64,000 nucleotides of DNA from Candidatus Bathyarchaeia archaeon (GTDB taxonomy: Archaea > Thermoproteota > Bathyarchaeia > Bathyarchaeales > Bathycorpusculaceae): assembly GCA_041447175.1 (NCBI GenBank), contig CP166960.1:2062519-2126518 (forward strand). Direction: 5' to 3'. Both the position numbers and the translations under genes were made by a program. Within the stretch, counting starts at the first letter, position 1. Every line of letters begins with the position of its first letter. The notes beneath the pieces are model-generated. The model saw nothing but the letters and a program-made list of their open reading frames with translations. It was not told the DNA's origin and searched no databases. Of the stretch, positions 18,647 through 26,522 are shown one piece after another.

Positions 18647-19057
18647 TTGGACGACGTAGACCGCAAAATTATCCAAATCCTAAAAGATGACGGACGCGCA
18701 GGATACATCGACATAGGCAAACAAATCAGCCTATCCGAAGGCGCCGTCAGAAAAAGAATCAAAACCCTCTCCGACACAGGAGTCATCCAAAAATTCACCA
18801 TCAAAGTGGGGGTTACAGAAGGCGCCGAAGCCATCGCCCTGCTCTCTGTCAGCCCATCCCTGCCAACACAAGAAGTCTCCAAAAGAATCCAGAAAATCCC
18901 CAACGTAGAAACCATCTACGAAGTCACCGGCGAATACGACATCGTGGTGGTTATCAGCGGCATAAACGTGGTTGAAGTTAACGAGGGAATAGAGAAAATC
19001 CGCCGCGTCGAAGGCGTAATGAAAACCAACACCATGATTGTCCTACGCGGCGCATAA
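18647..19057 (+). CDS. Lrp/AsnC-family transcription regulator (LysM-like)
   Basis: 136 residues. The N-terminal winged helix-turn-helix reads LDDVDRKIIQILKDDGRAGY followed by IGKQISLSEGAVRKRIKTLS. The C-terminal RAM/ACT-like effector domain includes VETIYEVTGEYDIVVVISG. Start is TTG 18647 with GAGG 8 bases upstream. It is divergent from lysW. In several archaea an Lrp-type protein called LysM sits beside the LysW operon and responds to lysine; the same job is likely here, and copy B of the 55-bp element would be the natural target. The effector is not known from sequence. Confidence 0.88.
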   Translation: MDDVDRKIIQILKDDGRAGYIDIGKQISLSEGAVRKRIKTLSDTGVIQKFTIKVGVTEGAEAIALLSVSPSLPTQEVSKRIQKIPNVETIYEVTGEYDIVVVISGINVVEVNEGIEKIRRVEGVMKTNTMIVLRGA

Positions 19058-19071
19058 CAATTGACAGCCAC

Positions 19072-19512
19072 TTAAACCTTGATGGCGGATACTTTGATGC
19101 CGTTTCGCTTCAGCAACGCCGCCGTCACCCCATCCCCATCTACCAACTTGTCAGAGAAGGTGCCATCAAAAAGTTTCCCGCAACCACAAGAAGGACTCCG
19201 TTCGGTGAGCAGGGCTTCGGTGGCGCCGATGTTTTTTGCGATGCTCAAAGCTGCTTGGGCGCCCTTCAAGAACTGGCTTGTTACGTCCACGCCATCCATG
19301 TTCACCATGCAAGCTTTTCCATCCAAAACATCGCCACCGTCGCCTCCTTGGATTTCGGCGGGGACACGGGGTACGGTTAAGCCGCCTAAAACTTCGGGGC
19401 ATACAGGGAACAGGTTGCCTTTGGCGAACTCCTCCAGCAACGTTTTCTGTTGCCAGTTTTTTGCCTCAAAATTACAGTTAACGCCCAGCAGGCACGCGCT
19501 GACCAGTTTCAT
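19072..19512 (-). CDS. DUF523 family protein
   Basis: 146 residues, soluble. It starts MKLVSACLLGVNCNFEAKNW and contains FPVCPEVLGGLTVPR and LLTERSPSCGCGKLFDG, the cysteine-rich signatures of the DUF523 family. The conserved cysteines (SACLLG, CPE, SPSCG) suggest metal or cluster binding, but no activity is established for the family as far as I know. It is convergent with the Lrp gene and may be co-transcribed with the upstream ASCH-domain gene, 48 bases away. Confidence 0.85.
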   Translation of the reverse strand: MKLVSACLLGVNCNFEAKNWQQKTLLEEFAKGNLFPVCPEVLGGLTVPRVPAEIQGGDGGDVLDGKACMVNMDGVDVTSQFLKGAQAALSIAKNIGATEALLTERSPSCGCGKLFDGTFSDKLVDGDGVTAALLKRNGIKVSAIKV

Positions 19513-19560
19513 GACTCAAAGGCAGGAGCGGGCGTTATTATTTCTTTCAGCGGACAGCAC

Positions 19561-19866
19561 CTATTTGGGTGGGGCAAGATGGTAGGCTGTGAAGAGCCCG
19601 TCGTAGTCGCCGTAGATGCCGCGCAGGTAGTTGCGGGCGGCTTGAAGGTTTTCGGCGGGGGGAATAATTTGGAGGTAGTTGTCGGCGCGGATGACTTCGT
19701 GTAGTTTGCCGGTTTCAGTTTTAACTATGGAGAACCGCAGGTAAGAGCTGCCTGACTGAAAAACGGCTACCTCTCCGCTGCGGGGGTTACCTTTGCGTAC
19801 GTCTATGGTTTTTTTGCCTTCTTTAAGCCAATGGTAGACTTCTTTTTTGGCAGTAAACAGCGGCAT
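19561..19866 (-). CDS. ASCH-domain protein
   Basis: 101 residues with the compact beta-barrel pattern of the ASCH (PUA-like) superfamily: MPLFTAKKEVYHWLKEGKKT, then DVRKGNPRSGEVAVFQSG, and LHEVIRADNYLQIIPPAE. The DVRKG motif corresponds to the basic ASCH motif thought to contact RNA or a nucleotide. The partner is unknown. It is transcribed in the same direction as the DUF523 gene. Confidence 0.75.
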   Translation of the reverse strand: MPLFTAKKEVYHWLKEGKKTIDVRKGNPRSGEVAVFQSGSSYLRFSIVKTETGKLHEVIRADNYLQIIPPAENLQAARNYLRGIYGDYDGLFTAYHLAPPK

Positions 19867-19869
19867 TTG

Positions 19870-20230
19870 TGTTTCACCTAAAAAAGGTTAACGCAGCGGT
19901 AAATAAAATCATCCGCATCATCGGAGTCCAAACGCGAATCTCCGCGCATTATTTGAGGTTAAGGGTCAGAAAGCCGATTTTAGCCCAATTCAGTCGAATC
20001 ACGCCGTTTTGCGCCGTTTCAAACCACAGAAAAACCCCATTTCAACGCCCAAATCAAAAATACAACCCAAAACGGGCGCCACACAGAAAAACAGTGAAGA
20101 AACACACAGACAAACCCGGCGGTATACAAAAGCATCAACAACCTTCGCTTAACATCGGGTTCCACCAAATAAATCAACAGGCAAAGAAGTAACAAATATT
20201 TACAAGCCCACAAATACAGAAACGGTCATA
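19870..20230. other. Intergenic region without a convincing gene
   Basis: About 360 bases between the divergent ASCH gene and the dehydrogenase at 20234. A plus-strand open frame of 107 codons is present, but its composition (many Lys, Asn, Gln, His, Pro without hydrophobic pattern) argues against a protein. No tRNA fold, repeat or copy of the 55-base element was seen. It should hold the promoters of both neighbours. Confidence 0.5.
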
Positions 20231-20233
20231 CCC

Positions 20234-21259
20234 ATGTCTAAAACTTACAACATCGCAGTTCTCAAAGGCGACGGAATTGGACCCGAAATAACCGACGCCA
20301 CCATAAAAGTCCTGGAAGCCATCCAAGAGAAAGCGGAATTTAAACTCAACTTCCTCTACGGAGAAGCAGGCTTCCACTGTATTGAAAAATTCGGCACCAA
20401 CCTGCCTGAAGAAACCATCGCCCTGCTCAAACGCACCGATGCATGCCTTAAAGGCCCCATGACCACGCCCGAAGAAGCAGGCGCCCCCGTCAGTGCAGCC
20501 GTCAAAATCCGCAAAATCTTCAACCTCTACGCCAACGTACGACCCTGCAGAAGCTTCCCCTCCGTAGAGTCCATTAAACCTGACTTGGATTTTGTGGTTG
20601 TGCGGGAAAACACTGAAGGACTATATGCAGGCGCGGAATTTGCCGTCGCACCCGGCGTTGGCATCGCATACCGCATAATCACCACCGAAGCCTCCACTCG
20701 GGTGGCAGAGTTCGCGTTTAAGCTGGCGCAGTCCCGCAAAAAACACCTCACCTACGTCCACAAAGGCAACATCTTGCGTGTCACGGACGGCATATTCAAA
20801 GACGCCATGAAAACCGTCGCCAAAAAGTACCCCGACGTAACCGTGGATGACCAACACATCGACGCGGCAGCCATGCAACTCATCAAAAACCCACAATTCT
20901 TCGATGTCTTGGTCACCAGCAACCTGTTTGGCGACATCCTAAGCGACGAAGCCGCCCAAGTCGTTGGCGGACTGGGCTTAGCGGCGGGGGCAAACATCGG
21001 CGACACCTACGGCATGTTTGAACCCGTCCACGGCAGCGCACCAAAATATACGGGCATGAACCGCGTCAACCCCATATCCATCATCATGGCAGCGGCACTT
21101 ATGCTCAAACACTTAGGCGAGCCCGAAGCAGCAGCAAAAATCGAAAAAGCCGTCACCAACGTGCTTGCTGAAGGCAAGGTACGCACCGCAGACCTTGGTG
21201 GAACCGCAACAACTACCGACATGACTGACGCCATAGTGCAAAAAATCCGCCAAGCCTAA
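20234..21259 (+). CDS. NAD(P)-dependent decarboxylating dehydrogenase (isopropylmalate / isocitrate / homoisocitrate type)
   Basis: 341 residues of the beta-decarboxylating dehydrogenase family. VLKGDGIGPEI at the N-terminus binds the cofactor; ANVRPCRSFPS and VVRENTEGLYAG form the substrate site; SNLFGDILSDEAAQVVGGLG carries the metal aspartates; VHGSAPKYTG is near the C-terminus. The family members look alike. NTEGLYAG and VRPCRS resemble isocitrate or homoisocitrate enzymes more than LeuB. Its place beside the LysW operon makes homoisocitrate dehydrogenase, which feeds aminoadipate, attractive but unproven. Confidence 0.85.
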   Translation: MSKTYNIAVLKGDGIGPEITDATIKVLEAIQEKAEFKLNFLYGEAGFHCIEKFGTNLPEETIALLKRTDACLKGPMTTPEEAGAPVSAAVKIRKIFNLYANVRPCRSFPSVESIKPDLDFVVVRENTEGLYAGAEFAVAPGVGIAYRIITTEASTRVAEFAFKLAQSRKKHLTYVHKGNILRVTDGIFKDAMKTVAKKYPDVTVDDQHIDAAAMQLIKNPQFFDVLVTSNLFGDILSDEAAQVVGGLGLAAGANIGDTYGMFEPVHGSAPKYTGMNRVNPISIIMAAALMLKHLGEPEAAAKIEKAVTNVLAEGKVRTADLGGTATTTDMTDAIVQKIRQA

Positions 21260-22414
21260 CTATATTCGACGAATAACGGTTGCCGACCGCGTCGACAACT
21301 CCATTTTTCCACTATAACCCATTTTGGCGTAAACGTTTTCCAGCAGGATTTTTTCGCCAATCATAAGCTCGCTTGCGGTTTCGGAGTGTTCTCGCCAAGC
21401 TGTCACCCGAACAACACCTGTCTCGTCTTGCAAATCAAACGAAGCTAACCGCACCGTTTCGCCCTTGGAAGTTTTAACTTCTCGCGCCAAAGGCACTGAA
21501 GCCACTTCGCCTTCCACGCAGACGTCGTCGGAACCCTCAGCTAAGTCGCCAATTTTCACCAAATCCAGCGGCACCTCCGAAACATCAACGTAAGTGGAGA
21601 AATCCGCGTGCACTTCAACTTCGTTGTTTTGGCTGGGTTTTACGCGGGCATTCACAATTTGGATGGGGGCGCCTCGGCGAAGCTTGGTTTCCACTTCGTC
21701 GGCTTTCTCATTCCAGAAAACCACAACCACCTCACCTGTTTCGTCGGCAACTTTGGCACGCAACACTTTACCGGCAGTCTGGTCGCTTCGGGTGAATGTG
21801 GAGGAGGAGAACACGTCGGTGACCTTGCCTTCCACCGTCACACTCTTCGAATTAAGCGTTATTTGGTCCAGTTTGGTGGCGAGCTTGCTTATTGTTGGGT
21901 AGTCGCCAGGGTTGATGTTCTGAGGGTTAAGGTCTAGGCTGCTTCGGTCTCCCATATGCAGCTCGGGGGTTCCGTATTTGTCGGCTTTGGTGTAGCCGTG
22001 GGCGAACTGGACAATTTGCCCCACTTTCAGTTCGCCAGCCTCAACCAAGTCCGCTTTCTCATTCCACAAAACCACCCGAACAGACCCATCGTTGTCCACG
22101 ATGGTGACGCTTGCCAGCTTTCCAGATTTGGCGCCCTCAAAAGTCCGCACAGGAAAAACCGCCACCACGCGTCCCGTAACGGTGGCGTTGTTTAAGCCCA
22201 CAACCAAATGCCCCAAAGAAAGCCGGTGAGTCGCAACCCCTTCTTCGCCTGCTACGTCTACACCTAACTCTGCGGCAATCATCCTCAAAAGCGACGCGTC
22301 CGCAATCAAACCTCCCGTCATGTTGCGGGCAACCGAAAGCCGAAACATCAGTTGCTCGCGCCCAACTTCGGGTTTTTTTGTGAGGATTTGCTGGATTATA
22401 TCTTCGGGGGTCAT
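21260..22414 (-). CDS. RPA-like single-stranded DNA-binding protein with three OB folds
   Basis: 384 residues. An N-terminal helical region is followed by three OB-fold repeats, each with the sequence pattern of archaeal replication protein A: around residues 70-165 (TVTGRVVAVFPVRTFEG ... VRVVLWNEKADL), 190-285 (VTVEGKVTDVFSSSTF ... VVVVFWNEKADEV) and 300-380 (VCVEGEVASVPLAREV ... VRVTAWREHS). No zinc finger is seen. Expected role: binding of ssDNA in replication and repair. It ends one base after the stop of the convergent dehydrogenase gene. Confidence 0.88.
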   Translation of the reverse strand: MTPEDIIQQILTKKPEVGREQLMFRLSVARNMTGGLIADASLLRMIAAELGVDVAGEEGVATHRLSLGHLVVGLNNATVTGRVVAVFPVRTFEGAKSGKLASVTIVDNDGSVRVVLWNEKADLVEAGELKVGQIVQFAHGYTKADKYGTPELHMGDRSSLDLNPQNINPGDYPTISKLATKLDQITLNSKSVTVEGKVTDVFSSSTFTRSDQTAGKVLRAKVADETGEVVVVFWNEKADEVETKLRRGAPIQIVNARVKPSQNNEVEVHADFSTYVDVSEVPLDLVKIGDLAEGSDDVCVEGEVASVPLAREVKTSKGETVRLASFDLQDETGVVRVTAWREHSETASELMIGEKILLENVYAKMGYSGKMELSTRSATVIRRI

Positions 22415-22553
22415 GAGGACTCAAGCGCCGTACCAATATTTGGCGGCGTAAGTTTTAAAGGTCGTTGCAGCAAACCCAGAACGGCTATGGTCAACAAGCA
22501 GATGCAGGTTTATTAGAGAATCAACCTCTGAAATAACACGGAGGATACAGACA

Positions 22554-22814
22554 GTGGATGCTGCAACGCTTTACTCTTTGGGCGTTACGCTGATTTTTGT
22601 AGGCATCTTAGTCTTGGTTGCCGCCGTGATTTTGATAAGCATCACACAGGGCAAGAAGGGCGAAACGAAAACGGCAGGCGCAATCATCATTGGTCCAGTG
22701 CCCATCATTTTTGGGTCAGACAAGAAATCCGTCAAAACCATCCTGACGCTTTCAGTGGCGTTAACCGCACTGCTGGTTGCCGCCATGCTAATTTACTATT
22801 TTCTACTGAGGTAA
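22554..22814 (+). CDS. DUF131 small membrane protein, copy 1
   Basis: 86 residues. Two membrane helices (residues ~8-29 and ~62-84) flank a conserved loop, GAIIIGPVPIIFGSDKKSV, which is the DUF131 signature. GTG 22554 has GGAGGATACA in front. The loop motif IGPxPIxFG recurs in the next gene. Function is unknown. Both genes form a small operon with a 7-base gap. Confidence 0.8.
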   Translation: MDAATLYSLGVTLIFVGILVLVAAVILISITQGKKGETKTAGAIIIGPVPIIFGSDKKSVKTILTLSVALTALLVAAMLIYYFLLR

Positions 22815-22821
22815 GCAAAAA

Positions 22822-23127
22822 ATGAAAACTGAAAACTGTGAAAGCGTGGAAGAGCAAACCTCAACAGGGTTTGGTAAATGGGGGTGGGTTTTCGCCGCGG
22901 GTTTTGGCATCATCATAGTAGGCATGCTGCTCATTGGGGCTTCTTCGGCGTTTAGCGGCAGCGGCTCCACCAGCACAGGCATCGTCATTTTCATTGGACC
23001 ATTTCCCATCGTCTTTGGTTCAGGTCCAGACGCAGCATGGCTCATCCTCATCGGATTAATTATTGCAGCTATAAGTGCGGTTTTGTTTGTGGTTAGAAGA
23101 AGAAAAGCAGAAACGTGGGTTGGTTAG
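22822..23127 (+). CDS. DUF131 small membrane protein, copy 2
   Basis: 101 residues; a hydrophilic N-terminal ~20 residues, then a helix (VFAAGFGIIIVGMLLIG), the DUF131 loop FIGPFPIVFGSGPDA and a second helix near the C-terminus followed by the basic tail RRRKAE. It is probably a diverged tandem duplicate of the preceding gene. Its stop overlaps by four bases the end of the convergent small gene at 23124-23249. Confidence 0.75.
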   Translation: MKTENCESVEEQTSTGFGKWGWVFAAGFGIIIVGMLLIGASSAFSGSGSTSTGIVIFIGPFPIVFGSGPDAAWLILIGLIIAAISAVLFVVRRRKAETWVG

Positions 23128-23249
23128 TCTTTTTCTTCTTTTTCCTCGTCTTTACCGTAGTACGCATCTAGCAGTATAATTGCAAGCGTGACAAAGGTAG
23201 CAGACATGGAAACGCCGATGAGAATCTGGAAATATCCGCCTATGTCCAT
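23124..23249 (-). CDS. Small single-span membrane protein (41 residues)
   Basis: A short frame that is easily missed. It begins MDIGGYFQILIGVSMSATFV, continues as one hydrophobic helix to about residue 28, and ends in the charged tail GKDEEKEEKD. Support: GAGGAA 6 bases before the ATG, a TATA core (TTTAAAT) inside a palindrome at 23284-23305, and a clean end that overlaps the convergent DUF131 stop by four bases. I do not recognise a family. The topology suggests a small subunit or regulator of a membrane complex. Confidence 0.6.
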   Translation of the reverse strand: MDIGGYFQILIGVSMSATFVTLAIILLDAYYGKDEEKEEKD

Positions 23250-23283
23250 GGTAGGTTCCTCATGTGATGTTATTTCATGTGGA

Positions 23284-23305
23284 GTTTAGGTATTTAAACC
23301 TAAAC
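23284..23305. promoter_or_regulatory. Palindromic operator around a TATA box
   Basis: Perfect inverted repeat GTTTAGGT (23284-23291) and ACCTAAAC (23298-23305) around the 6-base core ATTTAA, which can act as the TATA box of the minus-strand 41-residue gene. A repressor bound here would block TBP. The bound protein is not identifiable. Confidence 0.5.
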
Positions 23306-23338
23306 ATTAACCGGTGAATCAACGCTTTTTGGGGTGGG

Positions 23339-24265
23339 CTAGTAGACTATGATTTCGGTGACGAATTTTACCCAGAACTGTGCCCACTTGTACTGGTCTG
23401 TCGGGCAGAAAAGCCTGTAAGGTCCGCCTTCAGTGTGTGCCATGGGCATATCGTTTTCGAAGCACCCCAACATCATTGCACCGTCTTGAACTTGGGTGAA
23501 GGAGTAGTTTTTGGTGTAGCCGTCCACAGCGTTGACGACGATTTTTTCGGCTCTGGAGGACACGCCAGCCATGTCCAGCAGCTCCATGATGGGCATGCCA
23601 GTCCAGTTTGACCAACGTTTAACGCTGGGCGCAAACTCCGCGTACACGGTGGTGGTGGGGAAACTGGTGAGGTTTGCGCGAGTTATGGTCAAGGGGTTAG
23701 AGATTTCTGGCCCGGTTATGGTTATCATCCAGGGTTTAAAGTTAAGTTCGGCAACGTTTTGGACTTGGTATTCCATGGGGAAGTAAGGAGCAATGAGCTG
23801 CACTGGCCCACCTGTTTCGCTGGTCAGCCATTCCCCGTTTTTCACGAAGACCAAAGTGATTATGTTGTTGGTGTAGTAGTAGGGGTATGCACTGCTGTTG
23901 TAGGCGTGGAAAATGTTTAGGGTGGCTTTGGCGCCGTCGGTGCTGATTACGTCAATTGGCCCAACATCCCACCCAATGCCTGTGAGATTGCAGAAGTCGT
24001 AGAAGGGCACACCCACGTAGGTGACGTTTTCGCCAGTAAAATCGGCGGTGACATTGGTGAGGGGCATCTGGGTAAGTTCTTGAAGAGTGATTGACTTTTC
24101 TTGCCCCACATCGCCGGTGAGTTGGATTTGCCATTGTGGCGGTTCACCAGCAGGAAGCGAGCTTGGTTCCGAGGGACTGGCAAACTGGGTGAAATAAACT
24201 GTGAATGCGGCGGCTAAAATAACAACTATGGCTATGACGGCGTAGAGTGCGTTTTTTTTGTTCAT
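23339..24265 (-). CDS. Anchored extracellular protein with two molybdopterin-binding-like domains
   Basis: 308 residues. An N-terminal hydrophobic anchor (residues ~7-28) puts the rest outside the cell. Two repeats follow with the pattern of the sulfite-oxidase-type molybdopterin-binding fold: residues ~45-175 (ITLQELTQMPLTNVTADF, YVGVPFYDFCNLTGI) and ~185-305 (LTITRANLTSFPTTTVYAEF, WTGMPIMELLDMAGV, GGPYRLFCP). A cysteine is present in each repeat, but whether cofactor is bound is unknown. Related domains make up the 690-residue protein at 26523. Confidence 0.75.
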   Translation of the reverse strand: MNKKNALYAVIAIVVILAAAFTVYFTQFASPSEPSSLPAGEPPQWQIQLTGDVGQEKSITLQELTQMPLTNVTADFTGENVTYVGVPFYDFCNLTGIGWDVGPIDVISTDGAKATLNIFHAYNSSAYPYYYTNNIITLVFVKNGEWLTSETGGPVQLIAPYFPMEYQVQNVAELNFKPWMITITGPEISNPLTITRANLTSFPTTTVYAEFAPSVKRWSNWTGMPIMELLDMAGVSSRAEKIVVNAVDGYTKNYSFTQVQDGAMMLGCFENDMPMAHTEGGPYRLFCPTDQYKWAQFWVKFVTEIIVY

Positions 24266-24302
24266 TTCCCTTTCGTCCTAATCAACAAGCGGCGAATTAA
24301 CG

Positions 24303-24327
24303 ATATGCTTTTATAGACACAACGTTG
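24303..24327 (+). promoter_or_regulatory. TATA promoter, shared sequence copy 1
   Basis: Contains GCTTTTATAGACA, a strong archaeal TATA-like box about 80 bases before the metallophosphoesterase start. It matches 26467-26491 at 21 of 25 positions, beyond the TATA core itself. This suggests a common activator or simply a strong promoter type. Confidence 0.55.
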
Positions 24328-24387
24328 CCGTTTAATAAGACTTTCGCAGTAACTGATAAGTCTGTAAACGCAAATGAAGGATAAAAA

Positions 24388-25482
24388 ATGAAGAAACGGG
24401 CTCAAGTTAAGTTTGTTGCGGTGTTTTTTGTAGTTGCGGTATTTTGTGGGTTGGTTCAGTTCAGCAGCCAGCCAAGCACGGTTTGTGCTAAGGCGGTTTC
24501 AGACGCATCCATGGTTGCGGATGCATCCATAAACGCGACTTCGGGGGGGAATTTCTCGGTGATTTGGATTACCGACACACAGTACCTTACTGAAAGCTAC
24601 CCAACATACTATGAGGGCTTGTGCCATTGGATAGTGAACAACGCAGAAAAATACAACGTCCAAATGGTAATTCACACTGGCGACATAGTGGACACCGAGG
24701 GCAACACTACCCAGTGGGAATGCGCAAACAGGTCCATGAGTATACTTTGGGATGCAAATATTCCCTACACTTGGAACGCGGGCAACCACGACTACAACGC
24801 AACCTGCTGGATAGGCAACCAGTACGCAGCGTTTAATCCAGCAAACTTTGCGCAAGAACCGTACTGGATAGGAGATTTTGGTGATGGCCAGAACACGGCA
24901 GTTCACTTTGCATATAACGGGATGGAGTTTTTGGTTGTGAACTTGGAGTACAACGCGGATGATGCAGCATTGGCGTGGGCAAACAACGTGTTAGATGCGT
25001 ATCCAGATGCGCATGCCATCGTGGGTGCACATTTCTACCTTAACCGCACAGGCGGATACGAAACGTGGGCAACCAACCTAAAACAAACCATTCTGGCAAC
25101 TCACCAAAATGTATTCCTAACCTTAAGCGCCCACGTGTACCCGTTGGCGTATTCAGGTCTGCAGACCCGAGTCGGGGACAGGCACGAGCTGGTGTTTAAC
25201 CGTCAAGAAAAAGACAGTGAAATGGGAGCTGCAAGCTTGCGGATTCTGACCTTTGACACTGCCAACAACGTAATTGACGTGCAAACCTTTGTGATTTACT
25301 CCAACATATTCCTAAAAGACGAGCACAACCAGTTCACATTGAACACCAACTTCTGGAATGCCGCAGCAGTGAACGAAGAAATCCCCGAGTTCCCAACCGC
25401 CATTGCCTCGGTGGCAGTGTTAGCCTTTGCCACAGCCATTGTGGTCGCTGTGGGAAGGGACAAGAAAAAACAGAGAACATAG
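24388..25482 (+). CDS. Secreted metallophosphoesterase with IPEFP-type C-terminal anchor
   Basis: 364 residues. A signal peptide occupies residues ~1-35. The calcineurin-like phosphoesterase motifs are WITDTQY (metal ligands), HTGDIVD, NAGNHDY, VGAHFYL and LSAHVYPL, in the normal order, so the di-metal site looks complete. The C-terminus has IPEFP, then a hydrophobic helix, then GRDKKKQR. This tripartite end resembles archaeal sorting signals of the PEF-CTERM kind. It acts at the cell surface, on an unknown phosphate ester. Confidence 0.85.
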   Translation: MKKRAQVKFVAVFFVVAVFCGLVQFSSQPSTVCAKAVSDASMVADASINATSGGNFSVIWITDTQYLTESYPTYYEGLCHWIVNNAEKYNVQMVIHTGDIVDTEGNTTQWECANRSMSILWDANIPYTWNAGNHDYNATCWIGNQYAAFNPANFAQEPYWIGDFGDGQNTAVHFAYNGMEFLVVNLEYNADDAALAWANNVLDAYPDAHAIVGAHFYLNRTGGYETWATNLKQTILATHQNVFLTLSAHVYPLAYSGLQTRVGDRHELVFNRQEKDSEMGAASLRILTFDTANNVIDVQTFVIYSNIFLKDEHNQFTLNTNFWNAAAVNEEIPEFPTAIASVAVLAFATAIVVAVGRDKKKQRT

Positions 25483-25532
25483 ACACCTGCCTGCCCCCTT
25501 TTCCTATGGCTAACTTTAGCGGCGCACTACCG

Positions 25533-26336
25533 CTACCGGATTAAGTTACTTTTTTGTGCAGACTCGTTTTCGGCAGGGCTTGATTTGGGCAGGCGTCTTG
25601 TTGAGAGAAAGGCAACGGCAACAGAGACAACGGCTAACCCGAAGATTAAGGCTTCAAACACGGGCAAAGTAAGTGTTGAGGCGAAGGGCACAAAGAAGTC
25701 GATAAAGCCCATGGGCAACGCCAGCAGGAAATAGCGTTTTTTGTGAAATGCCGCGGCGATTAGGCAGAGGTAGCCCCACGCGAAATGTATCAGGAGGGAG
25801 GAGAAGCGTTCAAGCACGCCATAGCCGACCAGCGGCAGCGCTTCGGAAGTGGGATAAAACAGGGTGGGCTGTGTGTTTACGAGCTGCGTGTAGATTGTTG
25901 AGGCAATTGCCGTGTCTGAGGACAAGAGGGTGTAGATGAAGACCAAGTTGATTAAGGGCAGCACCCCTAACAGGACACCGTTTTCGTAGAAGGATAACCC
26001 CAACCCGTAGGCTTCGGCGTCTCTGGCGTCAAGCCGTTTTCGTGATGTGGCATACCATGCGACGACGTAGGCGATGCCGACCTCGAAAAGCATTGTTTGT
26101 AAACCGTAGTATACGCCGACGGGAACGCTTTGGGCTCCGAAACTGGAAACCACCGCGGAGGCAGTGAAGAACTGCAGGACATATTTTAGGGCAATAGCGA
26201 AGACGTAGGCTATGGCGGTGTAAAGCAGAATTATCCATTTGAAGCGGCGTTTTAGCCGCCAGTACAGAATTAGACCTACGCTGAGGGCAGTGACTATGAG
26301 GGGTTGAAGCACAAATAGGAGGTTTATGTTCTGCAT
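25533..26336 (-). CDS. Polytopic membrane protein, YhfC-like
   Basis: 267 residues with about seven membrane helices. Acidic and basic residues sit inside predicted helices: FEVGIAYVVAW, SFYENGVLLGV and GVLERFSSLLIHFAWGY. This spacing of Glu, Glu-Arg and His resembles the YhfC family of putative glutamic-type intramembrane proteases. The family match is by pattern only. It is convergent with the metallophosphoesterase. Confidence 0.55.
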   Translation of the reverse strand: MQNINLLFVLQPLIVTALSVGLILYWRLKRRFKWIILLYTAIAYVFAIALKYVLQFFTASAVVSSFGAQSVPVGVYYGLQTMLFEVGIAYVVAWYATSRKRLDARDAEAYGLGLSFYENGVLLGVLPLINLVFIYTLLSSDTAIASTIYTQLVNTQPTLFYPTSEALPLVGYGVLERFSSLLIHFAWGYLCLIAAAFHKKRYFLLALPMGFIDFFVPFASTLTLPVFEALIFGLAVVSVAVAFLSTRRLPKSSPAENESAQKSNLIR

Positions 26337-26466
26337 AGAGTTCCCCTTATGCTGTTTGGGCAGGTTTGTTTATATGGTTATGCGCCCAAGCGAATACAGG
26401 CAAAAGAAACAGCCGCACTAAGCCCGCAGTGTTAAAATTGTTGGGGGTTTTTTCTTCAAAAACTCG

Positions 26467-26491
26467 AAATGCTTTTATATACATAACGCTG
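26467..26491 (+). promoter_or_regulatory. TATA promoter, shared sequence copy 2
   Basis: GCTTTTATATACA forms a strong TATA box about 45 bases before the ATG of the 690-residue surface protein. It matches 24303-24327 at 21 of 25 bases. It probably drives the surface protein and perhaps wtpABC. Confidence 0.6.
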
Positions 26492-26522
26492 ATTTTGCGC
26501 CATAAAGGAGCGAAATCTAAAA

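Noticed and set aside
19869-20192. Plus-strand 107-codon frame in the intergenic region
   Set aside because: Composition is polar and irregular, with no ribosome site or homologous motif; treated as non-coding.
20234-21259. Firm naming as leuB
   Set aside because: Substrate-site residues are closer to isocitrate or homoisocitrate enzymes, and no leuA, leuC or leuD is adjacent.
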